A stretch of 64,000 bases of DNA, from positions 26,145 through 90,144 of the forward strand of contig SCRN01000026.1 in NCBI GenBank assembly GCA_004322045.1, given 5' to 3'. Source of the stretch: Paraburkholderia sp. Its GTDB lineage: Bacteria; Pseudomonadota; Gammaproteobacteria; Burkholderiales; Burkholderiaceae. The translations under genes and the position numbers were made by a program. Position 1 is the stretch's first letter, and each line of letters opens with the position of its first letter. Below the pieces are notes generated by a model. The model worked only from the letters and a program-made list of their open reading frames with translations. It ran no database searches and was not told the origin of the DNA. Shown in pieces: positions 48,843 through 56,879 of this stretch.

Positions 48843-48858
48843 CTGACATTCCTGTCAG
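48843..48858. promoter_or_regulatory. Palindromic operator candidate between rubrerythrin and acyl-CoA dehydrogenase
   Basis: CTGACATTCCTGTCAG is a perfect 6-bp dyad with a 4-bp centre, in the 333-bp divergent intergenic region and 70 bp before the acyl-CoA dehydrogenase start. The rest of this region shows no gene. The dyad could serve either gene; the cognate regulator is not in the window. Confidence 0.45.
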
Positions 48859-48928
48859 TTTCGCCTCGCTATCGTCACACCTATAGTTCGCGCATTCGAA
48901 CTTGCGGACCGCGTTGCGCGGCAATGCG

Positions 48929-50161
48929 ATGGACTTCGCCTACACCGAGCGTCAATTGCGGCAAAGCCGATGCTATCGCGATCTCGGTCTGCGCCATGCG
49001 CGCGCCGGCAACGGCGATAGCGACGGCTTCGACTGGCACGCATGGCATGCCGTCACGGAGGCAGGAATATGGCGTTTGCCGCTGCTCACGCGCGACCCTT
49101 TCGAATTCATCGCGGCATTCGAAGGCCTGACCGGCGCGATGCGCTCGATCGGATTCGCGATGGCAGTGGCGAATCAGGCAACGCTGATCGACGCCATACA
49201 GTCATTGGGCACGGCGGAACAACAGGCCGCGTTGCTGCCGCGCCTCGTCGGCGGCGAGCCGGGCGCAACTGCGATTTCCGAAAGCGGCACGGGCAGCGAG
49301 ATTCGCGCGCTGCAAACGCGCTTGAGCGACGACGGCCACGGCTTGCGGCTCGACGGTCAGAAGTACAACATCAGCCTGGCCCCGCACGCATCGCTCATGC
49401 TCGTGGCGGCGCGATACGAGGCCGACGCCAAGGTGCAAACGGCCATGGTGCTGATCGACGGCGCCATGGCGGGAGTGACGCGCAGCCCGCCGCGTGTCAC
49501 GCTCGGCGTGCGCGATCTGCCGATCGGAGAACTGCACTTCGACGCCGTGCGCGTCGACGCCGCGCATCTGCTCGGCTCGCCGCGAGACGGCCTGCATGCG
49601 CTCATGCGCATCGCGTCCATGAATCGCGCGTATTTTGCGTTGATGTGCGCGAATGTGGTCGAACCGTTCCTCGCAGACGCACTACGCCACGCGGCTGCAC
49701 GCCGCATACTCGGCGTGGCCATCGACACCCATCAGCATGTGCAGCGCAGGCTCGTCGACGTGCGAATGCGCGCGCAGCGTTCGCGTTGGATGGCATTGGC
49801 CTCGCTCGATGAACTGGTAAAGGATCGAACGCAAGCCGTGGAGAGTTGCTCCATCGCCAAGATCGTCGCCGCGCAAGACCTGACTCAATCGGCGCTCGAT
49901 CTGCTCGCGATTCACGGAAGCGACGGGTACCGAAGCGGCGCGCTATCGACCTTCGTCGCCGATGCCCTCGCGATGATCAGCGCGGGGGGAACGGAAGAGA
50001 TGCACCGCAAGAACGTTTTTGCACAGATGCAGCGCAACCGCGAACCCGGGCACGCGCGCGTGACGCAAGACGCGCGGCCCGGGGCGGTCGGTGTAGAAGC
50101 GGCCGACCGAAGAGCGCTCGATCGGCCGTCGCAGGCGGCGGCTAGCGCAGGCGTTGCTTAG
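48929..50161 (+). CDS. Acyl-CoA dehydrogenase family protein
   Basis: 410 residues from ATG 48929; a TTG 27 bp upstream is less likely. It is an FAD-dependent dehydrogenase of fatty-acyl or related CoA esters. ATAISESGTGSEIRALQTRL is the middle-domain FAD/substrate segment, and the C-terminal helical domain ends with LAIHGSDGYRSGALSTFVADALAMISAGGTEE, quoted here only to mark the FAD-binding GGTEE position. The last 40 residues are a polar, Arg/Ala-rich tail not typical of the family. No linked beta-oxidation genes. Confidence 0.87.
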   Translation: MDFAYTERQLRQSRCYRDLGLRHARAGNGDSDGFDWHAWHAVTEAGIWRLPLLTRDPFEFIAAFEGLTGAMRSIGFAMAVANQATLIDAIQSLGTAEQQAALLPRLVGGEPGATAISESGTGSEIRALQTRLSDDGHGLRLDGQKYNISLAPHASLMLVAARYEADAKVQTAMVLIDGAMAGVTRSPPRVTLGVRDLPIGELHFDAVRVDAAHLLGSPRDGLHALMRIASMNRAYFALMCANVVEPFLADALRHAAARRILGVAIDTHQHVQRRLVDVRMRAQRSRWMALASLDELVKDRTQAVESCSIAKIVAAQDLTQSALDLLAIHGSDGYRSGALSTFVADALAMISAGGTEEMHRKNVFAQMQRNREPGHARVTQDARPGAVGVEAADRRALDRPSQAAASAGVA

Positions 50162-50213
50162 AGGTCCTAACTTTTCCTCCGATTGAGAGCGCTAGCTGCT
50201 GCTGTTGCTATTG

Positions 50214-52406
50214 CTATTGCTCGAGACGGATGTCACGCGACGAAGCGCCCACGTAGAACCGCCCGCCATTGGCGATCTTCCAACCGTTTTTGCTCGTATC
50301 CCAGATACGCCGCATTTGTGCCGGCACCGTCACGCGCACGCGGCGCATCTCACCCGAGTTCAAGCTAACCTTCTCCCATCCAACCAGGCGCTTCGGCGGC
50401 TCGACCGGATCGTTCAAACCGGCCAAATAGACCTGCGGGACTTCGGCACCGGCCACGGGCCCGTCGTTGCGCAGCGAGAACGACACCGTCGTCGAGCCGT
50501 CGAAGTTGGGGGCGACGCGCAGATTCGAATAGGCGAAGTGCGTGTATGACAGACCATGCCCGAACGGGAACATAGGCTGGATGTTTTGCGCGTCGTACCA
50601 GCGATAGCCCATCTTCAGGCCTTCGGAGTAGACGGGGTTTTGCGCAGGCGTGCCGTTGTTCCAAGTAGGCGTATCCGCATCGCGCAAGGGGAACGTGACC
50701 GGCAGCTTGCCCGAAGGATTGACCTTGCCGAACAGCACGTTGGCGATCGCATTGCCGCCTCCTTCCCCCGGGTACCAGGCTTCGACGATGGAAGACACTT
50801 GATCCTTCCAAGGCATCAGTACCGGGTTTCCGTTTTCGAGCACGACGATCACGTGAGGGTTGACCTGCGCCACGGCCTGGACAAGGGCGTCCTGATTGGA
50901 CGGATTGGACAGTGCAAGGCTGTACAGCTCGCCGAAGTCCTCGCCCGACGGTTGCGTGACAACCACGATCGCGACGTCGGATTGGCGCGCCAAGCTCACG
51001 GCCGCATCGATTTCCTGCTGCGTGTACGCCCTGAACGGCGATTGCATGTCCTCACTGCCGGCGAACGTAACTGTCGCATTCGGAGCGAAATTCTTGATGG
51101 CCGCCGTGAGGGGCGTGGGCACTTTGATCCATGGATTCGGCCACCAACTGCAACCCGTCGACGTTGGGAAGGTGAGCCCGCCGCAGCCGGGGAATGCGCC
51201 CGTCACCGGATCGCGCGTATCACCCGAACCGCCCCCGGTGATGACACCGACGTCGGCGTGTCCGCCGATGACGGCGATCTTCTTCACGCTAGCCGCATCG
51301 AGCGGCAATTGACGATCTTGATTCTTCAGGAGCACGATCGATTGCTCTTCCGCATGCTGCGCGAAACGCCGCGCGGCATCGAAGTCGATGGGCTGCCCGC
51401 CTTTTGCCGGGTCGTCCATCACACCGGTGCGAATCATCACATAGAGCTTGCGTCGCACCATGTCGTCCAGACGCGCTTGCGTGATCTGATTGCTGGTCAG
51501 CGCCTGCTTGACGAGGTCGGGGGTCAGAAATACGGTCGGGCCGACGTCCTCTTCTTCATCCAGGCCGGCGTTGATAGCCTTGGCCGTGCTGTGAGCCGCG
51601 CCCCAATCAGACTGCACCTGGCCCGGGAAGCGCCAATCGCCCTTCAAGACATCGTTGAGCACGTGCGCGTTTTCGCACGCGTAATCGCCGTTGATCTTGT
51701 TGTAGCTGCACATCACGCTGCCGGGCCTGCCCTGCTTCACGGCAATCTCGAACGGCAATAGATAGAGCTCGCGCAGCGTGCGCTCATCGATCGTGTCGTT
51801 GCCGCCGAACCGGTTCGTTTCCTGTTCGTTGCCGACGTAGTGCTTGACCGTGGCAATGACGCGGTGGTCCTGGGTCGCGCGCGTGCGCGCCGCCAGCATC
51901 TCGCCCGCGAGCACGGGGTCTTCGCCGAGATACTCGAACAAACGGCCGCCGCGCGGATCGCGCGCGAGGTTCGTGCCCCCGCCTAGCCCCATCGAGAAGC
52001 CCTGCTCGCGTAGCTGATCGGCGATGGTGGCGCCGAAGCGATAAGCCAGGAACCGATCCCAGCTGGCCGCGAGCGCGATCGTCGCGGGAAACGTCGTGCT
52101 CGGCTGCACCGTGCTGCCCGAGCCCGTGGCCGAGTCGACCATGTTGATATCGGGAATATTAAGCCGCGGCACGCCTTGGATGTAGCCCGCGCCGCCGCCC
52201 GGTACATCGCTCATCTGGTATTTCGAGTGGATCAACTGCAACTTCTCGTCGAGCGTCAACTGCCGCACGAGCATATCGGCGCGGCGATGCGCCATGTCGT
52301 CCATGAATGCGCTATCCGTGACGGGCTCGACGGCGTGCGCCGCGGACTGCGCGAAGAGACACAGTGCTGCGGAAGCGATGCCGAGGGATAAACGTTTTGC
52401 CTGCAT
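50214..52406 (-). CDS. Glycoside hydrolase family 3 beta-glucosidase, exported
   Basis: 730 residues from ATG 52404-52406. The signal peptide cuts near AQSAAHA/VEP. The N-terminal TIM barrel has KHYVGNEQETNR and the nucleophile Asp in VQSDWGAAHS. The second alpha/beta domain includes VVVTQPSGEDFG, and the C-terminal fibronectin-III-like domain begins near PFGHGLSYTHFAYSNL. It should release glucose from beta-glucosides in the periplasm or outside. It stands alone, with the usual length for BglX-type enzymes. Confidence 0.94.
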   Translation of the reverse strand: MQAKRLSLGIASAALCLFAQSAAHAVEPVTDSAFMDDMAHRRADMLVRQLTLDEKLQLIHSKYQMSDVPGGGAGYIQGVPRLNIPDINMVDSATGSGSTVQPSTTFPATIALAASWDRFLAYRFGATIADQLREQGFSMGLGGGTNLARDPRGGRLFEYLGEDPVLAGEMLAARTRATQDHRVIATVKHYVGNEQETNRFGGNDTIDERTLRELYLLPFEIAVKQGRPGSVMCSYNKINGDYACENAHVLNDVLKGDWRFPGQVQSDWGAAHSTAKAINAGLDEEEDVGPTVFLTPDLVKQALTSNQITQARLDDMVRRKLYVMIRTGVMDDPAKGGQPIDFDAARRFAQHAEEQSIVLLKNQDRQLPLDAASVKKIAVIGGHADVGVITGGGSGDTRDPVTGAFPGCGGLTFPTSTGCSWWPNPWIKVPTPLTAAIKNFAPNATVTFAGSEDMQSPFRAYTQQEIDAAVSLARQSDVAIVVVTQPSGEDFGELYSLALSNPSNQDALVQAVAQVNPHVIVVLENGNPVLMPWKDQVSSIVEAWYPGEGGGNAIANVLFGKVNPSGKLPVTFPLRDADTPTWNNGTPAQNPVYSEGLKMGYRWYDAQNIQPMFPFGHGLSYTHFAYSNLRVAPNFDGSTTVSFSLRNDGPVAGAEVPQVYLAGLNDPVEPPKRLVGWEKVSLNSGEMRRVRVTVPAQMRRIWDTSKNGWKIANGGRFYVGASSRDIRLEQ

Positions 52407-53214
52407 GGGCTTGTCTCCGTGATTGATGGCTTGGTGATGCACCGCTTCGCAACGGGCGCAATGCGCCGCGCATGGGCGAGCAAACGCGCGGGACTGAGGT
52501 CCCGGCACAAAGCGTCTTACGGATGAAACTGAGTCATGCGGCGCGGCAGTAATTCGAGCCGATGACGACTTTTGATCGAAATCGCTTGCCGCGGGGATGT
52601 AGCCAAACTTCGGAACTAGTAATAGCGCATAAGTAACCTGACTACAAGGTGCGGTGCGGATTATTTCGATTCAATTCAGATATCTGCCCGGAAATAGGCA
52701 TATGTTACTTATCGCTGCCGACTATGTGAGACGCATAAAGCTTCGTCGGAAAAAATGATGTGACGGAGAACTGTGAGGACCGGGCGGCAGCATGATTTCC
52801 GCCGACGATCCCCGGTCGGCACCGAGTCGACATTCGTAGAAGGCACGTAGCGCGCTTTCGGTAGCTGACGGACAGCTCGCGACCGATCGCGCTTCTTTAG
52901 TAGTCGCTTTATGTCGTCCGACTTTATGTTGTTACTGAATACACGTATTGCCTCGTCACCTACCAGTGACGTTCTTTTTCATCGTGCTTTTTGTGTCCAA
53001 GCACTGATGCTTTCGTTTTTTTCATAAGGCTAAGAAAAATATATTTTTTCTCACTGTCAATTGATTTATTGGCATTCATCGCTGTCGCCTGCATCGGTTG
53101 AATCGAATGTCTTGAAGTGCGGGCGAACAATGCTGACAACGATTCGACCGGGGCTTGATGCATCGGCATCTTCGCCTTATCGCCGTTCGATTCTTACCCG
53201 GTGCTGCCGATGGC
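52407..53214. other. Long non-coding stretch left of the cassette array
   Basis: About 800 bp, noticeably AT-rich from 52600 to 53060. It has a widely spaced inverted repeat ATAAGTAAC (52629-52637)/GTTACTTAT (52704-52712). No reading frame here is convincing. It marks the change from chromosome to accessory DNA. Confidence 0.5.
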
Positions 53215-53330
53215 GCGCAAGCGCCGCGCGCCGATTGTATCGGTCGTACGGAGATAGAAGGAAGGGGAAGGGGAAGGGGAAGGGGAAGGGGGGAGAACCG
53301 CCCAAGGGCGGCTAAAAAGGAAGCCAGCGC
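53215..53330 (-). repeat. Cassette-end element, copy D (terminal, with expanded GGGGAA tract)
   Basis: It shares with the two other copies GGCGCG(T/C)AAG(C/T)GCC, the stem CCGATTGTATCGG, a purine-rich stretch and the stem ACCGCCCAAGGGCGGCT followed by A-rich sequence. Here the purine stretch has expanded to five runs of four or more G (53264-53293). Unlike the other copies, no integrase sequence lies beyond it, which fits the outer end of the array. Confidence 0.7.
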
Positions 53331-53352
53331 GCACCACGCCAGCAACAGCCGT

Positions 53353-53376
53353 AAAAAAGCCAGCCCGAAGGCTGGC
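53353..53376 (-). terminator. Rho-independent terminator after the DUF29 gene
   Basis: GCCAGCC-CGAA-GGCTGGC forms a perfect 7-bp stem (53359-53376). On the minus strand it is followed by six T (53353-53358). It lies 35 nt downstream of the DUF29 stop codon. Confidence 0.88.
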
Positions 53377-53410
53377 GCGCATATTCAGAGCAACACGATT
53401 GGCTAGGGCT

Positions 53411-53842
53411 TTACTCCGGCAGGAACTCAGGATTCATCGCCTGCTCCATCGTCCACGGACAGGCTTCGGGGAACAAGGCGAGGTCCGTTTCTTCGACCGC
53501 CTTGGACACGGCATCGGCCCAGGTCTTACGAATCCAATGCACATCGGTCAACGAGCGCTTCAGGCTCGGCGCCTCCTCGAGGTGCTCCACCAAGGCTCGT
53601 CGCTGTTCCTTGATCGTACGCTGCCAGCTCGAGCCGCGACGCTCCGACTGATATTGCCACTTGAGCAGGTGAGCCAGCAGCAGCGCCATACGGCTCGCCA
53701 ATTCGCGTTGTTCGCTCTTACCCACGTCCTCGATTTCCTCTGCGATGTGCTCGATGTCCAGCGCCGAGAACTTGCCCGCGCGCAACAACGCAGCCTGTTC
53801 GTTGGCCCATGCCACCACGTCCTTCTCGTAGCTCGTTCCCAT
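53411..53842 (-). CDS. DUF29 domain-containing protein
   Basis: 143 residues from ATG 53840-53842 (MGTSYEKDVVAWANEQAAL). DUF29 proteins are small and helical; WANEQAALLRAGKFSALDIEHIAEEIEDVG and LLAHLLKWQYQ, quoted in part, are the family landmarks. Function is unknown. It is the only gene of the leftmost cassette and is followed by a strong terminator. Company with two toxin-antitoxin cassettes hints at a related role but does not show one. Confidence 0.87.
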   Translation of the reverse strand: MGTSYEKDVVAWANEQAALLRAGKFSALDIEHIAEEIEDVGKSEQRELASRMALLLAHLLKWQYQSERRGSSWQRTIKEQRRALVEHLEEAPSLKRSLTDVHWIRKTWADAVSKAVEETDLALFPEACPWTMEQAMNPEFLPE

Positions 53843-53953
53843 TTTTCGGCCCCTAAGCTCAGTCACGCATGGCGCCATTTTAACCACTCCCGTAAGTTCA
53901 TCCATTCCTCCGGTTTCGCCCTCGGCTTGCGCCTCGGCGTCCAGTGCTTCCAC

Positions 53954-54143
53954 TTAGTCGGCCACCGTCGCCGGCGCTTCATCCTCCGGCCTCAGTGTCG
54001 CACGCGTGAGCCGCGCTGAATGCGTAGCCGAATGGGTACCCTTCAGCGCCCGGATGCTCACCCGCGTGTACACCTGCGTCGTCTTGATATCCACGTGGCC
54101 GAGCATTGCCTGGATGAACCGAACGTCCGTCCCGTTCTCCAGC
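53954..54143 (-). pseudogene. Integrase 3'-end repeat, copy A (retains catalytic Tyr codon)
   Basis: Read on the minus strand it encodes [19 protein letters not shown], then [19 protein letters not shown], and ends at TAA 53954-53956. This is the last catalytic box of a tyrosine recombinase with the nucleophile Tyr present (GTG TAC). It has no start and no upstream catalytic domain. It is about 97% identical by eye to copy B over ~165 bp. Homology to the full integrase gene starts at 54143. Confidence 0.85.
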
Positions 54144-54265
54144 TAGTCGGCGAAGGTAGTTAAAGAACGAGGGCGCGTAAGTGCCGACGGGCCGATTGTA
54201 TCGGCCCGTCGGGGTTAGCTGGAAGGGATGGAGAGTGCCGCACAAGCGCGGCTAAGAAAAAGGCT
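54144..54265 (-). repeat. Cassette-end element, copy A
   Basis: It begins TAGTCGGCGAAGGTAGTT and includes a perfect 12-bp stem CGACGGGCCGAT-TGT-ATCGGCCCGTCG (54186-54212), then GGAAGGG and the stem GCCGCACAAGCGCGGC with a following A-run. It closes the RHH/RelE cassette on the minus strand and joins directly to integrase copy A. Confidence 0.7.
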
Positions 54266-54286
54266 CGTCCGCGTGCAACGAGCTCG

Positions 54287-54553
54287 TCAGAGATACACTT
54301 CGCGCCGATTGCCCAATCGCAGAACCTCGATCGTGATGCGTTTGTCGTGAATCTCACAGATCAGCCGCCAATCGCCGACTCGATACTTCCAGAATTCGCC
54401 TAGTTCACTGCCTTTGAGAGCCGCGCCAGTTGCGCGCGGATCGTCCAGCGTCTTCAGGCGCCGAAGGAATGTCGCGATGCGCCGGGCAACCTCGCGATCC
54501 ATTTTCTCTAGCTGTTTTTCTGCGGTCTTCGAGATCTCAATCCGCCAAGCCAA
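54287..54553 (-). CDS. RelE/ParE superfamily toxin
   Basis: 88 residues, usual for RelE. MAWRIEISKTAEKQLEKMD, LKGSELGEFWKYRVGDWRL and CEIHDKRITIEVLRLGNRR give the RelE core, including the Arg-rich C-terminal strand. RelE toxins cleave mRNA on the ribosome; ParE relatives act on gyrase, and sequence alone favours RelE. The start overlaps the antitoxin end by 17 nt. Confidence 0.9.
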   Translation of the reverse strand: MAWRIEISKTAEKQLEKMDREVARRIATFLRRLKTLDDPRATGAALKGSELGEFWKYRVGDWRLICEIHDKRITIEVLRLGNRREVYL

Positions 54554-54761
54554 GCCGCGCCTCCACTTCCTCTAGTGAGGAAGTCTGTTCCTTACCCGCA
54601 CGGATACGCTTCGACACACGCTCGGCTAGGTACAGGTCTTCCAAGTCCTCTAGGTGCTGCTCGATAGCCTCGCGCGCATAGAACGTCTTGGTGCGCCCAG
54701 TGCGCTTGGCCAGCGCCTCCAGCCGAGATTCCATTTCCTCAGATAAACGAATGGCTAGCAT
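54537..54761 (-). CDS. Ribbon-helix-helix antitoxin of the RelB/DinJ type
   Basis: 74 residues from ATG 54759-54761 with GGAGG five bases upstream; longer in-frame starts would run into the operator. The ribbon-helix-helix lies in MLAIRLSEEMESRLEALAKR and TKTFYAREAIEQHLEDLED. The C-terminal part is acidic and should wrap the toxin. It is the first gene of the second cassette, with its own promoter. Confidence 0.9.
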   Translation of the reverse strand: MLAIRLSEEMESRLEALAKRTGRTKTFYAREAIEQHLEDLEDLYLAERVSKRIRAGKEQTSSLEEVEARLGLAD

Positions 54762-54781
54762 GGCAGCCTCCGGCAAATTTG

Positions 54782-54808
54782 CTATACAAGTATAGTGCAT
54801 TATACTTG
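54782..54808 (-). promoter_or_regulatory. Promoter/operator of the RHH-RelE pair
   Basis: Two overlapping perfect dyads are present: CTATAC-AA-GTATAG (54782-54795) and CAAGTATA-6 nt-TATACTTG (54787-54808). A minus-strand TATAAT (54799-54804) sits inside. This is a standard layout for autorepression by a ribbon-helix-helix antitoxin. The stop codon of integrase copy B (54815-54817) is directly upstream. Confidence 0.75.
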
Positions 54809-54814
54809 CTCTCA

Positions 54815-55025
54815 TTATTCCGCGCCCGCCTCATCGTCGAGCGTGGCAAACAAGTCAGCTACCGTCGCCGGCGGCTGATCCTCCGGCCTCAGCCGCGCCG
54901 GATGCGTAGCCGAATGGGTACCCTTCAACGCCCGGATGCTCACCCGCGTCTAGACCTGCGTCGTCTTGATATCCACGTGGCCGAGCATTGCCTGGATGAA
55001 CCGAACGTCCGTCCCGTTCTCCAGC
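54815..55025 (-). pseudogene. Integrase 3'-end repeat, copy B (catalytic Tyr codon replaced by TAG)
   Basis: It encodes [19 protein letters not shown] and KTTQV, then TAG where copy A has the catalytic Tyr (GTC TAG against GTG TAC), then [20 protein letters not shown] and a tail to TAA 54815-54817. It matches copy A in its first part and the current integrase in the TAG region. There is no start codon. It lies between the HigBA-like and RHH/RelE cassettes. Confidence 0.85.
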
Positions 55026-55150
55026 TAATCGGCGAAGGTAGTTAAAGAACGAGGGCGCGTAAGCGCCCCACGCCGATTTTATCGGCCGCACAGGGTAGAA
55101 CGGGAAGGGAGAGAGAACCGCCGAAGGGCGGCTAAGAAGGAAACCGGCTC
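55026..55150 (-). repeat. Cassette-end element, copy B
   Basis: It begins TAATCGGCGAAGGTAGTT, then GGGCGCGTAAGCGCC (a 5-bp stem), GCCGATTTTATCGGC, a purine stretch GGGAAGGGAGAGAG and the stem ACCGCCGAAGGGCGGCT followed by AAGAAGGAAA. It closes the HigBA-like cassette. About 38 bp next to the junction are identical to copy A except for one base. Confidence 0.7.
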
Positions 55151-55190
55151 GCCGCGGACTGAATCCGCCCGCGACAGCCCATGCGCAACG

Positions 55191-55496
55191 TTATAACAGG
55201 GCTTCCAGCCCCTTGCGGTCAACCAGATCGAGCAGCTTGAGCGAAGGGCCGTTCGGCCGCTTTTGCCCCTGCTCCCACTTCTGCACCGTCGAGGCGCTCG
55301 TGTTCAGGCATGCAGCGAACACCGCCTGACTCGCCCTTGTGCGCTGACGCAAGCGCCTGATCTGCGCGGCGCTGTACTCCTTGATCGGCGGCAAACATAG
55401 CGCATCGAACTCACGCAGCGTCATTGCATCCATCGTCCCAGCTCGATGCAACCCTTGCGCCGTTTCGTGCATCACCTTCAGCAGTTTGTCACTCAT
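55191..55496 (-). CDS. HigA-like XRE family antitoxin
   Basis: 101 residues with a C-terminal helix-turn-helix: IRRLRQRTRASQAVFAACL and TSASTVQKWEQGQKRPNGPS. It overlaps the upstream toxin gene by 8 nt, giving the toxin-first order typical of HigBA. It should bind the toxin and repress the shared promoter. Confidence 0.9.
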   Translation of the reverse strand: MSDKLLKVMHETAQGLHRAGTMDAMTLREFDALCLPPIKEYSAAQIRRLRQRTRASQAVFAACLNTSASTVQKWEQGQKRPNGPSLKLLDLVDRKGLEALL

Positions 55497-55863
55497 CGCT
55501 CTCTACCTCATATAACTCGCCTGCTCGCAGGTCCTTGAGCAACGCCCGAGCGTCGGAACCCAACAACTCCGATGCCATCAACTTCAACGCTCGCAGTTCC
55601 TTTTCGCTCACATTGGCCCGCACGTTCTTCGCGAAGCCAAACACGAAGAAGGCTCGATCGCCCACCCGGAACGCTAGCAGCGTGCGCAATCCGCCACTCT
55701 TACCTCGTCCGTCGATGCCGACCCGCTTCTTGAACACTTGACCGCCTAGGCTCGCATCGATCAACCCCCGGTTCATCTCGTCCACCGCGTCCAGCAGCGC
55801 CGCATCCGTCACGCCTTCCTTCTCGGCCCAGCGTGCAAACCACCTGGTCTTGAAGACCCGCAT
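55489..55863 (-). CDS. HigB-like RelE/ParE family toxin
   Basis: 124 residues from ATG 55861-55863, with AAGGAG five bases before. It has the features of the RelE-like toxins paired with XRE antitoxins: MRVFKTRWFARWAEKEGV, RGKSGGLRTLLAFRVGDR and FFVFGFAKNVRANVSEKEL. It likely cleaves mRNA. First gene of the first cassette, directly after the integrase 3' end. Confidence 0.88.
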   Translation of the reverse strand: MRVFKTRWFARWAEKEGVTDAALLDAVDEMNRGLIDASLGGQVFKKRVGIDGRGKSGGLRTLLAFRVGDRAFFVFGFAKNVRANVSEKELRALKLMASELLGSDARALLKDLRAGELYEVESDE

Positions 55864-55886
55864 ACCGCTCCTTTTTCCTGTCGAAC

Positions 55887-55907
55887 ATTATAGCACTCCG
55901 TGCTATA
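55887..55907 (-). promoter_or_regulatory. Promoter/operator of the HigBA-like pair
   Basis: TATAGCAC-TCC-GTGCTATA is a perfect 8-bp dyad (55889-55907) overlapping a minus-strand TATAAT (55887-55892). It lies 24 bp before the toxin start and overlaps the stop codon region of the integrase gene (55903-55905), so the cassette promoter abuts the captured int end exactly. Confidence 0.78.
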
Positions 55908-56879
55908 GATCATTACTGCCCTCGCTAGCTGCCTCCTCATCGAGTGCAGCCAGTAAATCTACCGCCGTGGGCTCTCCGTCTTCGAGATCGATACGATTTT
56001 GGGACGTTCGCCCGAGCCGCGCCGGATGGGTACCCTTCAACGCCCGGATGCTCACCCGCGTCTAGACCTGCGTCGTCTTGATGTCCGCATGCCCCAGCAT
56101 CGCCTGGATGAACCGAACGTCGGCCCCGTTCTCCAGCGTCTGCGTGGCCATCGCATGCCGGGACAAAGGTGGCAACTACCGATGCTGCCCAGTCCCGCCG
56201 CTCGCACGCAATTGCGCACCATCTGCGTCATCCGGTTTTCCGAGAACGCCTGCCCCGTTACCGTCAGGAGCAGCGTGCCGTCGTCGCCCGCGATCGCCAA
56301 CTCCGGCCGCACCTCGTCGCGGTATCGGGCCACCCACGCCAGCGCTCGATCGCCGATCGGAATCATCCGATCTTTCTTGCCCTTGCCCTGCCGGATCATC
56401 AGCGTGCCGCGATCGTAGTCCACGTCGCGCTGTTGCAGTCCGATGATCTCCATGCGCCGGATCCCCGTGCTGTACAGCGTCTCCAGCATCGCTCGATCGC
56501 GCACGCCTAGCGCCGTCGTCGTGTCGGGCAGGTTCAACACCCGCTCGACCTTCTCGATCGTCTGCACGTGCTTCGGTAGGCGCTCTTCTATCTTGGGCAG
56601 ATCCAGGTCGGCCGCCGGGTTGTACAAGACTCGGTTGTTGCGCGTGAGCCACCGGAACCACTTTCTAATCGGCGTCACGCGCGAGGCCGGCGTCGTCGCC
56701 GACAGCGGTGCGCCGTTCTTCTTGCGCTTCAGGAACAGGTGCCGCTGATAGCGCTCCAGGATCGGCCGCAGAATCTCCGCCGGCCGCGTCAAGCCTCGCT
56801 CATCGCACCAGCTCACGAAGTACCGCAGATACAGCTCCCAGTGCTTGAGCGTGTGCCGCGAGATATTGCGCTCTTCCAC
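55903..56879 (-). pseudogene. Tyrosine recombinase/integrase (XerC/D-like), inactivated
   Basis: It starts at GTG 56877-56879; the N-terminal core-binding domain (about 1-95) is present but may lack its first few residues. The catalytic domain shows the first Arg in STGIRRMEIIGL and the Lys in QGKGKKDRMIPIG. Near 56158-56170 two surplus bases shift the frame inside the HxxR box (CHLC...RH). Beyond it, in the other frame, are [19 protein letters not shown] and KTTQV followed by TAG at the catalytic Tyr, then an ordinary tail to TAG 55903-55905. Two independent lesions make it inactive. Confidence 0.85.

Noticed and set aside
52960..53169. A 69-residue minus-strand reading frame in the AT-rich stretch
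   Set aside because: No ribosome site, no recognisable domain, and composition unlike neighbouring genes.
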